Shown here piece after piece: positions 9,307-17,222 of a DNA stretch of 64,000 bases. The translations under genes were made by a program, and so were the position numbers. Under the pieces are notes generated by a model. That model did not search any database. It was given only the letters and a program-made list of their open reading frames with translations, and was not told where the DNA came from. Position 1 is the first letter of the stretch. Every line of letters begins with the position of its first letter. Source of the DNA: Leisingera thetidis (GTDB taxonomy: Bacteria; Pseudomonadota; Alphaproteobacteria; Rhodobacterales; Rhodobacteraceae); NCBI RefSeq assembly GCF_025857195.1, contig NZ_CP109787.1, forward strand, positions 1,367,501 to 1,431,500, in the 5' to 3' direction.

Positions 9307-10971
9307 TCAGGCGACCTTTTTCTGGGCCTCGGGATAGAGCGCGGCCTTGAACGGCTCCATGCCGATCCGGCGGTAAGTCTCGAGGAAGGTCTCTTCGGCG
9401 CTTTCACGCTGCGCCATGTAGACCTCGACGATGCGCTCCACCGCAGGCACGATCTCGTCATAGGCAAAGCCGGGACCGGTGCGGGTGCCGATGGCAGCCG
9501 TCTCGGTGGCGTCGCCGCCCAGGGTGATCTGGTAGTTCTCCACCCCTGCGCGGTCGAGGCCCAGAATGCCGATGTGGCCGACGTGGTGATGGCCGCAGGC
9601 GTTGATGCAGCCCGAGATCTTGATCTGCAGATGGCCGATGTCGTGCTCCATCTTCAGTTCGTCAAAGCGGGTTGCGATCTCCTGCGCCACCGGGATCGAG
9701 CGGGCGGTTGCCAGCGCGCAGTAGTCCATGCCGGGGCAGGCGATGATGTCCGAGATCAGGCCGACGTTGGCGGTGGCCAGCCCGTGCTGTTTCAGCTTGG
9801 CGTGGATCGCGGGCAGGTCGTTCTTGTGGACATGCGGCAGGATCACGTTCTGCTGGTGGCTGATGCGCAGCTCGTCATAGGCATATTGTTCGCCCAGATC
9901 CGCCATCACCCGCATCTGTTCGCCGGTGGCGTCGCCGGGAGTAGCCCCATGCGCCTTGACCGAAATGGTGACGATCGCGTGGTCGCCCTTGCGGTGCGGG
10001 TGCAGGTTGGTGTCGGCCCAGGCGCGGAACACCGGGTCGTTTGCGTAGGCCGCGTCAAAGGCCTCGGTCGAACCGGAACGGAACTCCGGCGCCGCAAAAT
10101 GCGTCTTGATCTCTTCCAGCAGCTCTTGGTCGGTGCCGTCATACTGGCCGCGGATCGCCATGAAGGCTTCCTCGGTCATCGCGCGGTAGGTGTCGATGCC
10201 GTTCTCGGAGACGGTGATCTTGATGCGCGCCTTGTACTTGTTGTCGCGCCGTCCCAGCACGTTGTAGACGGTCAGAACCGACTCCAGATAGGGCAGCAGA
10301 TCCGCCTGCGGCAGGAACTCGCGCAGCACCTGGCCGATCATCGGGGTGCGGCCCAACCCGCCGCCGACGATAACCTTGAAGCCCGTCTTGCCGTCCTGTT
10401 CCACCACCTGCAGGCCCACGTCATGGGCCTTGATCACGGCGCGGTCAGAGCCGCTGCCGGTGATGGCGATCTTGAACTTGCGGCCCAGGAACTGGAATTC
10501 CGGGTGGTCGGTGGACCACTGGCGGATCAGCTCGGCATAGGGGCGGGGATCGGTCAGCTCATCCGCGGCGGCACCGGCGAAATGGTCGGCGGTGGTGTTG
10601 CGGATGGTATTGCCCGAGGTCTGGATGGCGTGCAGGCCAACTTCACCCAGCGCGTCCAGCATGTCCGGCAGGTCGCGCAAGCGGGGCCAGTTGTACTGGA
10701 TGTTCTGGCGGGTGGTGAAATGGCCATAGCCCTTGTCCCACTTCTCGGCCAGCAGCGCCAGGGTGCGCATCTGGCCGGAGTTCAGGGTGCCATAGGGGAT
10801 CGCAACCCGCAGCATGTAGGCGTGCAGCTGCAGGTAGACGCCGTTCATCAGGCGCAGCGGCTTGAACTCGTCCTCGGTGAGGGAGCCGTCGATGCGGCGC
10901 TCGACCTGGGCGCGGAACTGGGCGTTGCGCTCGGCCAGGAAGGCTTCGTCGAATTCGTTGTACTTATACAT
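9307..10971 (-). CDS. cysI: Nitrite/sulfite reductase hemoprotein (assimilatory sulfite reductase)
   Basis: This 554-residue siroheme and [4Fe-4S] enzyme carries out the six-electron reduction of sulfite to sulfide. The siroheme-binding segment TTRQNIQYNWPRL is near residue 80, and the coupled cluster cysteines are CPGMDYC and CINAC (C-x5-C ... C-x3-C) in the C-terminal half. Two ferredoxin-like half-domains are duplicated as in the family. Length fits ferredoxin-type sulfite reductases. It overlaps the DUF2849 gene by eight bases and is followed by cysH. Nitrite as a substrate is less likely given the cysH, DUF934 and siroheme neighbours. Confidence 0.94.
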   Translation of the reverse strand: MYKYNEFDEAFLAERNAQFRAQVERRIDGSLTEDEFKPLRLMNGVYLQLHAYMLRVAIPYGTLNSGQMRTLALLAEKWDKGYGHFTTRQNIQYNWPRLRDLPDMLDALGEVGLHAIQTSGNTIRNTTADHFAGAAADELTDPRPYAELIRQWSTDHPEFQFLGRKFKIAITGSGSDRAVIKAHDVGLQVVEQDGKTGFKVIVGGGLGRTPMIGQVLREFLPQADLLPYLESVLTVYNVLGRRDNKYKARIKITVSENGIDTYRAMTEEAFMAIRGQYDGTDQELLEEIKTHFAAPEFRSGSTEAFDAAYANDPVFRAWADTNLHPHRKGDHAIVTISVKAHGATPGDATGEQMRVMADLGEQYAYDELRISHQQNVILPHVHKNDLPAIHAKLKQHGLATANVGLISDIIACPGMDYCALATARSIPVAQEIATRFDELKMEHDIGHLQIKISGCINACGHHHVGHIGILGLDRAGVENYQITLGGDATETAAIGTRTGPGFAYDEIVPAVERIVEVYMAQRESAEETFLETYRRIGMEPFKAALYPEAQKKVA

Positions 10972-11272
10972 TGGCTTCGGCCTCCTGTTTGCCGTGGAAG
11001 TAGTTCGAGGGGCCGGTGCGGCGGAATTCCTCGCGGAAGTGGGTCGGCTCGGGCCCGTTCGGGCCGGCCTTGGCGTCGGCCAGATAGGCGCCGACGATCT
11101 TGATGTTCTGCTTCTCCGCCTCGATCAGGCGCAGCTGGGCTTCGGCCTCATCGGTGATCAGCTCGGCCTCCGACAGCTCGCGGGTCCAGGTGTCCTGGGC
11201 GGTGAAATAGATCACGTCGCCTTCCAGCAGGTCGTTGGCGGTGATGACTTTGGGCGTAAAGGCGCGAGGCAT
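10964..11272 (-). CDS. DUF2849 protein
   Basis: This 102-residue protein matches DUF2849, a small family located between siroheme synthase and sulfite reductase genes in alphaproteobacteria. It begins MPRAFTPKVITANDLLEGDV and ends with a charged tail. It shares one base with the cobA stop (TAATG arrangement) and overlaps cysI by eight bases, so translation of the three is almost certainly coupled. Function is not established. The tight coupling suggests a partner of the hemoprotein, perhaps in siroheme loading, which is inference only. Confidence 0.88.
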   Translation of the reverse strand: MPRAFTPKVITANDLLEGDVIYFTAQDTWTRELSEAELITDEAEAQLRLIEAEKQNIKIVGAYLADAKAGPNGPEPTHFREEFRRTGPSNYFHGKQEAEANV

Positions 11273-12090
11273 TATGCAAGCTCCGTCTTGAGATCGTTCA
11301 GGGCGGCGGCCGCTTTGCGCGGTGCAAGACCCAGGAAGGTAAGGGCGGGGCCGCTGAGGCCGGCCGCATCAAGGTCGGCAGGCAGGCGGTCAAGCGTGGT
11401 TTCCAGCACCCGCTGTTCGGGGCGGGAGGCGTTTTCGACAAGGGTGACCGGGGTGGCGCGGTCGGCCCCGTGCATGATCAGGCGGCCCTGCACGAAGCGG
11501 GCGGATTTCTTGCCCATGTAGATGGCGGCAACCGCGCCGGGGCGCGCAAGGGCTGCCCAGTCGTGATCGGCAAAGCCCTGCATGTCATGGCCGGTCAGGA
11601 ACCGCACCGAAGAGTTGCGGCCGCGCTGGGTCAGGCTCTGGCCGATGCCCGCGGCCGCCGCCGATGCGGCGGTGATGCCGGGGATGATCTGGCTGGCGAT
11701 GCCGGCCGCTTCGCAGGCGGTCAGCTCCTCGTCCAGGCGGGCAAACAGGGTGGGATCGCCGGCCTTGAGCCGCAGCACCTTCCTGCCGGCCCGGGCGTGG
11801 GCCACCAGCCGGGCGCAGATCTCGTCCTGGCTGACCTGCGGGCCGAAGCCTTCCTTGCCGACATTCTCCAGCACCGCTTGCGCACCGGCCAGCGCCATGA
11901 TCTCTGCACTGACCAGACGGTCATACAGGATCACGTCGGCCTCCTGCAGCGCGCGCAGGACCTTCAGGGTCAGCAGGCCGGGGTCGCCGGGGCCGGAACC
12001 CGCAAAGGCAACCTGGCCCGCAACCAGACAGTCCATGCTGCCGCGGACGTGAGCGGTGGCATTGGCAGCATGTGTCGATGGTGCGGACAT
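11272..12090 (-). CDS. cobA: Uroporphyrinogen-III C-methyltransferase (siroheme branch)
   Basis: This 272-residue SAM-dependent enzyme adds two methyl groups to uroporphyrinogen III to give precorrin-2, the precursor of siroheme. Family motifs are GSGPGDPGLLTLKVLRAL, RLKAGDPTLFARLDEE and PGITAASAAA. It has only the methyltransferase part; the CysG dehydrogenase/ferrochelatase half is absent, so those steps need another gene outside the window. It is first in the sulfate operon and supplies the siroheme of CysI. GAGGGAACAGG precedes ATG 12090. The N-terminal 20 residues are variable, so a start further in is possible. Confidence 0.93.
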   Translation of the reverse strand: MSAPSTHAANATAHVRGSMDCLVAGQVAFAGSGPGDPGLLTLKVLRALQEADVILYDRLVSAEIMALAGAQAVLENVGKEGFGPQVSQDEICARLVAHARAGRKVLRLKAGDPTLFARLDEELTACEAAGIASQIIPGITAASAAAAGIGQSLTQRGRNSSVRFLTGHDMQGFADHDWAALARPGAVAAIYMGKKSARFVQGRLIMHGADRATPVTLVENASRPEQRVLETTLDRLPADLDAAGLSGPALTFLGLAPRKAAAALNDLKTELA

Positions 12091-12237
12091 TCCTGTTCCC
12101 TCTGCGGTGTGTTTGACTTGAGGGTAGATATAGGAAATATTCCCGGTATTGCGCTATATGGGTGCTCAAATAAGAACGTTGGTTTTACTGAGGCAGGATG
12201 CCGGGCCGATTGGTCCTCACAATAGGAGAAAACAGGA
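12091..12237. promoter_or_regulatory. Divergent promoter region, sulfate operon and Lrp regulator
   Basis: This 147-base gap separates two genes transcribed outward and is the only non-coding space for their promoters. It is clearly more AT-rich in the middle (around 12120-12185), as expected for promoters and for an Lrp-type site. AGGAG at 12222-12228 serves the Lrp gene. I cannot assign exact boxes. Confidence 0.55.
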
Positions 12238-12705
12238 ATGACGGTGCGGATCGACGGCACGGACCGGAAAATTCTGGCGGAACTGCAGCGCGACGCCAGC
12301 CAGTCGCTGGACGAAATCGCCCGCCGGGTGGGCTCCTCCAAGACCCCGGTGTGGAATCGGATCCGCAAGCTGAAGGAGGCCGGGGTGATCGGCCAGCAGA
12401 CGGTGCTGCTGGACCCCGAGGCGCTGGGATTCGAGGCCTGCTTCTTTGTGCTGATCCGCACCTCGGAGCATGAGGCGGAGTGGCAGGCCAAGTTCCTGCA
12501 GGCGCTGCGCGACCGCCCCGAGGTGCAGGAGGCGCACCGGCTGGCGGGCGACATCGACTATATCCTCAAGGTGCGGGTGCAGAACGCGCGCGCCTATGAC
12601 GTGTTCTATCAGGCGCTGATCTCGGAGGTGAAGGTGCACAACGTGACGGCGCTTCTGTCGATGGAGGAGATCAAGTCGACAACGATGCTGCCGCTGGGTG
12701 GTTAA
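12238..12705 (+). CDS. Lrp/AsnC family regulator, likely of sulfate assimilation
   Basis: The 155-residue protein has an N-terminal winged helix-turn-helix (ILAELQRDASQSLDEIARRV and the recognition helix GSSKTPVWNRIRKL) and a C-terminal RAM/ligand-binding domain ending in a beta-strand-rich stretch with the typical GDIDYILKV. It is divergent from the cobA-cysI-cysH operon, and this arrangement suggests that it regulates that operon in place of CysB, probably in response to a sulfur amino acid (inference). AGGAG lies at the right distance from ATG 12238. Confidence 0.9.
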   Translation: MTVRIDGTDRKILAELQRDASQSLDEIARRVGSSKTPVWNRIRKLKEAGVIGQQTVLLDPEALGFEACFFVLIRTSEHEAEWQAKFLQALRDRPEVQEAHRLAGDIDYILKVRVQNARAYDVFYQALISEVKVHNVTALLSMEEIKSTTMLPLGG

Positions 12706-12729
12706 GCGCCGCGCGCCGCGCTGCATCAG

Positions 12730-12753
12730 CTGGCAGGACCGGTGTCCTGCCAG
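12730..12753. terminator. Hairpin between convergent Lrp gene and small ORF
   Basis: CTGGCAGGAC and GTCCTGCCAG form a perfect ten-pair stem with a CGGT loop, placed between two convergent genes. No T-run follows on either strand, so it may work by Rho or as an RNA end protector. Confidence 0.5.
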
Positions 12754-12765
12754 CCATGCCAGCTG

Positions 12766-13047
12766 TCACAGGGGCGGGCGCAGCAGCAGGTGCCGCCCGT
12801 CTTTCAGCCGCCAGGGGGATGTGTCCCCGGCGGTGGCGGTCTGTGTGATGCCGATATCGGCCAGCAGATGCGGAGATGTCCCGGCCAGCCGCTCCAACTC
12901 AGCGCGCGGCACCTGTACGGTTGCCTGTCCCGCAGGTGAGTGAGGCTCAGCTTTTTTCGACATGAAAAGGCCCGCGATCCACCGTGCGGCGCGGCGGGCG
13001 GGTGGCACAGGATGTTGCGCGTCCGCTTTGGCAAGGTATGCCATCAT
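12766..13047 (-). CDS. Small DUF1127-like protein
   Basis: This 93-residue protein contains RRAARWIAGLFMSKK followed by a segment LERLAGTSPHLLADIGI, which resembles the short arginine-rich DUF1127 (YjiS-like) motif that normally ends with 'LxDIGL'. The N-terminus is MMAYLAKADAQHPVPPARRA and GGAGGA precedes the ATG. It is divergent from the LysR gene next door, a usual place for a regulated target. Function is unknown; some DUF1127 proteins bind RNA. I am moderately sure it is real and less sure of the family. Confidence 0.6.
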   Translation of the reverse strand: MMAYLAKADAQHPVPPARRAARWIAGLFMSKKAEPHSPAGQATVQVPRAELERLAGTSPHLLADIGITQTATAGDTSPWRLKDGRHLLLRPPL

Positions 13048-13151
13048 AGCTTTTCCTCCATTCCAGGGCCAAGGGATACGGCCTTCGGGGGCTTGCGCGC
13101 AAACCAGTTAATCTGCACCATGGATCAGGAAAACTGACCCATGGAGATGCC

Positions 13152-14060
13152 ATGCGCCTGCCGCCGCTCAATGCCCTGCGCGCCTTCGAGGCCGCTGCCC
13201 GCCATCAGGGCTTCATCGCTGCCGCGGAGGAGCTGTTCGTGACGCGCGGCGCCGTCAGCCGCCAGGTGAAGATCCTGGAGGACCACATCGGTGTGCCGCT
13301 GTTCCACCGGCACGCGCGCGGGGTGGCGCTGACGGCGGCGGGGCAGCGGCTCTGCCCGGTGCTGACGGATGCCTTTGCGAGGGTGCTGCGCGAGGTCGAG
13401 CAGATCGCGGCGGACGCCTCGGAGCTGCGGGTGATCTGCCCGCCGACGCTGTCGATCCGCTGGTTGCTGCCGCAGCTGGAGCAGTTCCGCGCCGCGCATC
13501 CGGAGATCAAGGTGCGGCTGACAACCAGCTTCTACGGCGGCAAGGGCTTCGAGAGGGCTGAATACGATCTTGGCATTGCCCTTCAGAACCGTCCTGGGCG
13601 GCCGCCGGACATCGAGGTGCAGCCGCTGTTCGAAATGATCCTGTCCCCGGCCTGCGCCCCGTCGCTGCTGCCGGCCTTGGCGGAGGGCCCGGCGGCGCTG
13701 GCGGGCCAGCGGCTGCTGCATGAAAGCCCGCGCCGCGAGGACTGGGCAACCTGGGTGCAGCATTTCGGGGTGGAGCAGGCGGACCCTGCCGGCGGGGAGG
13801 CTTTCCCGAACCTCGACATGGCCACCCGCGCGGCGGTGATGGGGGCCGGCGTGGTGATGGCGGATCTGGTGCTGTGCCAGGAGGAACTGGCCCGCGGCGA
13901 CCTGGTGCTTCCGTTCCCGGACATGGTCTGCGGAACTCCGGACGGCGCCTATGCGCTGATCGGCGAACGGCAGAAATGGCATGACCCCAAAGTCGCCGCC
14001 TTCCGGGAGTGGCTGCTGAACAGTCCCGGCCTGGCCGGGGTCCCGGCAGCACTGGCGTAG
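13152..14060 (+). CDS. LysR family regulator, GcvA-like
   Basis: The 302-residue protein has an N-terminal helix-turn-helix (NALRAFEAAARHQGFIAAAE, then LFVTRGAVSRQVKILEDHIG) and a periplasmic-binding-fold effector domain. The opening MRLPPLNALRAFEAAARH is typical of the GcvA/AmpR branch, which often controls glycine cleavage or beta-lactamase genes. Neither target type is adjacent here; the nearest candidate is the divergent small gene. The start at ATG 13152 is set by the conserved N-terminus; GGAGATGCC lies upstream. Target is unknown. Confidence 0.88.
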   Translation: MRLPPLNALRAFEAAARHQGFIAAAEELFVTRGAVSRQVKILEDHIGVPLFHRHARGVALTAAGQRLCPVLTDAFARVLREVEQIAADASELRVICPPTLSIRWLLPQLEQFRAAHPEIKVRLTTSFYGGKGFERAEYDLGIALQNRPGRPPDIEVQPLFEMILSPACAPSLLPALAEGPAALAGQRLLHESPRREDWATWVQHFGVEQADPAGGEAFPNLDMATRAAVMGAGVVMADLVLCQEELARGDLVLPFPDMVCGTPDGAYALIGERQKWHDPKVAAFREWLLNSPGLAGVPAALA

Positions 14061-14078
14061 CCTCCCGGAAAGTGCGGC

Positions 14079-14144
14079 GGGGGGCGCTGCCCCCTCGGCG
14101 CTGATGCGCCTCACCCCCGGAGTATTTTGCCAAAGAAGAAAGGG
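14079..14144. repeat. Interspersed GC-hairpin repeat, copy 2
   Basis: GGGGGCGCTGCCCCC is followed, after an insert CGGCGCTGATGCGCC, by CCCCCGGAGTATTTT, GCCAAAGAAGAAAGGG. It lies between the convergent LysR and P450 genes. Core and tail match copies at 3284 and 22353. Confidence 0.75.
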
Positions 14145-14152
14145 TGGAGCGC

Positions 14153-14181
14153 CGCGCCGCGTCAGCGGCGCCGGGCCCAAC
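14153..14181. repeat. Second dispersed repeat, copy A
   Basis: The 20 bases at 14153-14172, starting CGCGCCGCGTCAG, recur exactly at 38791-38810, and both are followed by nearly the same bases (GGGCCCAAC here, AAGCCCAAC there). The unit contains GCCGC/GCGGC arms around GTCA and so can form a hairpin. It directly follows copy 2 of the other repeat. Confidence 0.65.
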
Positions 14182-14232
14182 CGCGCCAGGGGATCTGTGA
14201 TCCCTGCCGCGCGGGCGGGAGCGCCCCCGGCT

Positions 14233-15417
14233 TCAGTTGCGGGCCGCCAGCAGCCGGGTCAGGCCATGGAAGTGGTAGGTGTTGGAATACTCCGGCGCCG
14301 CCGCCAGTGCCAGGTCCGGGCAGCGCGCGAACAGGACGGGCAGGGCAATCTGCATCTCCAGCCGCGCCAGCGGCGCGCCGACGCAGAAATGCAGGCCGCC
14401 GCCGAAGCTCTTGTTCACCTTTGCGGGGCGGGCGGGATCGAACCTGTCCGCGTCCTCCAGCGCCGACGGGTCGCGGTTGGCAGCTGCCAGCAGCAAGGCC
14501 ACCTGGTCGCCGCGCTGGAAGGTATGGCCGAACACCTCGGCCTCCTCGTAGGCGTAGCGGGTGAACATGTGCAGCGGCGGATCATAGCGCAGGATTTCCT
14601 CCACCAGCCGGTCGATGCCGCCGGGGGCCAGCCATTCCGGCTGCCAGCCCTGCTGCAGCATCGTCTTCACCCCGTTGCCGAGCGAATGCACGGTGGCCTC
14701 GTGGCCGGCATTCAGCAAGAGGATGCAGGTGCCGACCAGCTCATCCGTCGAGAGCGTGTCGCCTTCCTCCTCCGCCGCGATCAGCCTTGTGATCAGGTCG
14801 TCGCGGGGATCGCTGCGGCGCTCGTCGATGTAACCGCGCAGGAAATCCGTGAACGCCTGCGCGGCCTGTGCCGCGGCATGTTCGGTCTCTTCGGTGCGCG
14901 CCGCCTGGTACATCGCCACCATCCTGTGCGACCAGTCCAAAAGCTGCGGCGCCATCGCCTCGGGCACCCCCAGCAGGCGGCAGATGGTGATCACCGGCAC
15001 CTGGGTGCAATAGGCGTCGAGCAGGTCAAAGGGCTGCTGCGGGAAGGCATCGATCAGCTGGTGGCACAGCTCCCGGAGGCCCGGCTCCAGCGCCGCGATC
15101 GCGCGCGAGGTGAAGGCGCGCAGCACCAGCCGGCGCAGGCGGGTGTGGCGGGGCGGCTCGGCTTCCAGCATCGAATGCGCCTCCGCCGCCAGGAACGGGG
15201 CGAGATGGGCGGGGCCGGGTTTGCGCAGCTCTTCCGGCACCTCGCGGCCGAAGCGGCGGTCGCGCAGCAGCATGTGCACGGCGGAATGGCCGAAGGCGGC
15301 CGCCATGCCGAAGTCCTGCCAATGGTGCAGCTGGCCCTGCGCCCGGGCGGCGGCATAGAACGGATAGGGATCCTGCACAAAGGCCGGATCGGTGGGGGAT
15401 TGGGTCAAGATTTTCAT
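14233..15417 (-). CDS. Cytochrome P450
   Basis: This 394-residue soluble class I P450 has the I-helix oxygen-binding motif (LLNAGHEATVHSLGNG), the K-helix ExxR (EEILRYDPP) and the heme-ligand loop FGGGLHFCVGAPLARLEMQI with the proximal cysteine. I start it at ATG 15417 (MKILTQSPTDPAF); a TTG at 15447 would add ten residues. No ferredoxin partner is adjacent; fpr at 7117 could serve through a ferredoxin elsewhere. It lies 59 bases from dctB, transcribed the other way. The substrate cannot be told from sequence. Confidence 0.93.
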   Translation of the reverse strand: MKILTQSPTDPAFVQDPYPFYAAARAQGQLHHWQDFGMAAAFGHSAVHMLLRDRRFGREVPEELRKPGPAHLAPFLAAEAHSMLEAEPPRHTRLRRLVLRAFTSRAIAALEPGLRELCHQLIDAFPQQPFDLLDAYCTQVPVITICRLLGVPEAMAPQLLDWSHRMVAMYQAARTEETEHAAAQAAQAFTDFLRGYIDERRSDPRDDLITRLIAAEEEGDTLSTDELVGTCILLLNAGHEATVHSLGNGVKTMLQQGWQPEWLAPGGIDRLVEEILRYDPPLHMFTRYAYEEAEVFGHTFQRGDQVALLLAAANRDPSALEDADRFDPARPAKVNKSFGGGLHFCVGAPLARLEMQIALPVLFARCPDLALAAAPEYSNTYHFHGLTRLLAARN

Positions 15418-15476
15418 CCACAGGATTTTGCCGGCATGGCTGGCCAATGCAAGGGGGCGGCTGATAACGTGCCGTC

Positions 15477-17222
15477 ATGAAAACACAAAACTATCTTCGC
15501 TGGAGCCTGCCGGCCGGGTTCCTGCTGGCGGTGGCGGCGCTGGCGCTGGCGGTCTGGTCCTATGGCTACCGCCAGGCGCTGGACAGCCTGGCCGAGCGCA
15601 GCGCGGCGGATCTGGCGCTGGCGTCGGACCGGGTCAGCACCCAGCTGCAGGTCTATCAGGAGCTGGCGGTGCTGACCGTGGAGCACCCGGCGCTGGCGGA
15701 TCTCTCTGCCCCTGCGGCACGGGCGCAGGCGGCTGAGCTGCTGCGCTCGGTGGCGGACAAGACCGCGGCGCTGGATGTGTTCTTTGCCGGCCCCGGCGGC
15801 CGCGTGGTGGCCGCCGCCGGAGGGGTGACCGGCGCCAGCGTGGCACGGGAGGGCTATTTCATCCGGGCGATGCAGGGGGCGCTGGGCACCGGCCACGGGG
15901 TGCTGCAGCCGGACGGCAAACGCGCCTATTTCTATGCGGCGCCGGCCTTTGCGGCCGACGGGCGGGTGCGCGGCGCATTGGTGGTGGTGGCCGATGTCGC
16001 CGATGTGGAGCAGACCTGGCGCGGCTCGCTGCCGGCGGTGTTCTTCACCGATGAATCCGGCGAGGTGTTCATCGCCAACCGCTCGGAGCTGCTGTTCTGG
16101 CGGCAGCCGCAGGCGGATGGTGTGCCGCGGGTCACGGCCAGGCGGATGCATGCGGGGCATGAGATCTGGTCGCTGCAGGGCAGCCCGTATCTGCCGCAGC
16201 GGGCCTTGCACCTGACGGTGGGGCTGCCGGTGATCGGCATGACCGGGGAGATCCTGGTGGATGTGGCGCCGGCCCGGCGGATTGCGCTGCTGCAGGCGGC
16301 AGCACTTGCGGCGGTGTGCCTGGCGTTCGGCGCCATTCTGTTCTTTGTGATGGAGCGCCGCCGCACCCTGGCCGAGGCCAATGCGGTGCTGGAAAGCCGG
16401 GTGGCGCAGCGTACCCGCGACCTGTCGGCGGCCAACACGCAGCTGCGCCGCGAGGTGGGGGAGCGGATGGAGGCCGAGGCGGCCCTCAAACGGGCGCAGC
16501 AGGAGCTGGTGCAGGCGGGCAAGCTGTCGGCGCTGGGGCAGATGTCGGCGGGCATCAGCCATGAGCTGAACCAGCCGCTGATGGCAATCCAGCAGTATGC
16601 CGAGAACGGCGCCGCTTTTTTGGCGCGCGGCAAGGCGGAGCGCACCGGCGAAAACCTGGGGCGGATTGCCGACATGGCGGCGCGGATGGCGCGGATCATC
16701 AAGAACCTGCGCGCATTCGCCCGCAACGAGAGCGAGCCGATGGGCCGGGTCGATCTGGTGCAGGTGATCACTGCCGCCGCCGAGCTGACCGCGCCGCGGC
16801 TGAAGGCGGACCAGGTGGCGCTGGGCTGGGACGCGCAGGCCTACCGCGACCCGGTCTATGCCTGGGGCGGCGAGGTGCGGCTGACGCAGGTGTTCGTGAA
16901 CCTGATCAACAATGCCGCCGATGCGATGCAGGGGCAGGCGGAGAAGAGGATTGCGGTCTCCATCGGGACCGGCGCGCGGCTGCAGGTGCGGGTGCAGGAC
17001 AGCGGCCCCGGCATCAAGGAGCCGGAGAAGATGTTCGACCCGTTCTATTCGACCAAGGCGGTGGGCAGCTCCGAGGGCATGGGGCTGGGGCTGTCGATTT
17101 CCTATGGCCTGGTGCAGAGCTTTGGCGGCAATATCCGCGGCACCAATACCGGCGGCGGCGCGGTGTTCACCGTCGAGCTGGAGCCGTGGCGTGAAACCGG
17201 ACAGAAGGATGATGCCGCATGA
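15477..17222 (+). CDS. dctB: DctB-type sensor histidine kinase
   Basis: The 581-residue membrane kinase senses C4-dicarboxylates (by family) and phosphorylates DctD. A first membrane helix at residues 9-29 is followed by a periplasmic double-PDC/Cache domain of about 250 residues, a second helix near 278-300, and a coiled coil. The phospho-accepting His362 is in MSAGISHELNQPLMAIQQYA, and the ATPase shows the N box (NLINNAADAM), G1 (DSGPGI), F box (FDPFYSTK) and G2 (GMGLGLSI). All catalytic motifs are intact. It overlaps dctD by four bases (ATGA), so the pair is translationally coupled. Confidence 0.92.
   Translation: MKTQNYLRWSLPAGFLLAVAALALAVWSYGYRQALDSLAERSAADLALASDRVSTQLQVYQELAVLTVEHPALADLSAPAARAQAAELLRSVADKTAALDVFFAGPGGRVVAAAGGVTGASVAREGYFIRAMQGALGTGHGVLQPDGKRAYFYAAPAFAADGRVRGALVVVADVADVEQTWRGSLPAVFFTDESGEVFIANRSELLFWRQPQADGVPRVTARRMHAGHEIWSLQGSPYLPQRALHLTVGLPVIGMTGEILVDVAPARRIALLQAAALAAVCLAFGAILFFVMERRRTLAEANAVLESRVAQRTRDLSAANTQLRREVGERMEAEAALKRAQQELVQAGKLSALGQMSAGISHELNQPLMAIQQYAENGAAFLARGKAERTGENLGRIADMAARMARIIKNLRAFARNESEPMGRVDLVQVITAAAELTAPRLKADQVALGWDAQAYRDPVYAWGGEVRLTQVFVNLINNAADAMQGQAEKRIAVSIGTGARLQVRVQDSGPGIKEPEKMFDPFYSTKAVGSSEGMGLGLSISYGLVQSFGGNIRGTNTGGGAVFTVELEPWRETGQKDDAA

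Noticed and set aside
9199..11103. A 634-residue open frame antisense to cysI and the DUF2849 gene
   Set aside because: It is a GC-rich reading-frame shadow: no ribosome site, no recognisable domain, and the opposite strand carries a clear siroheme reductase.
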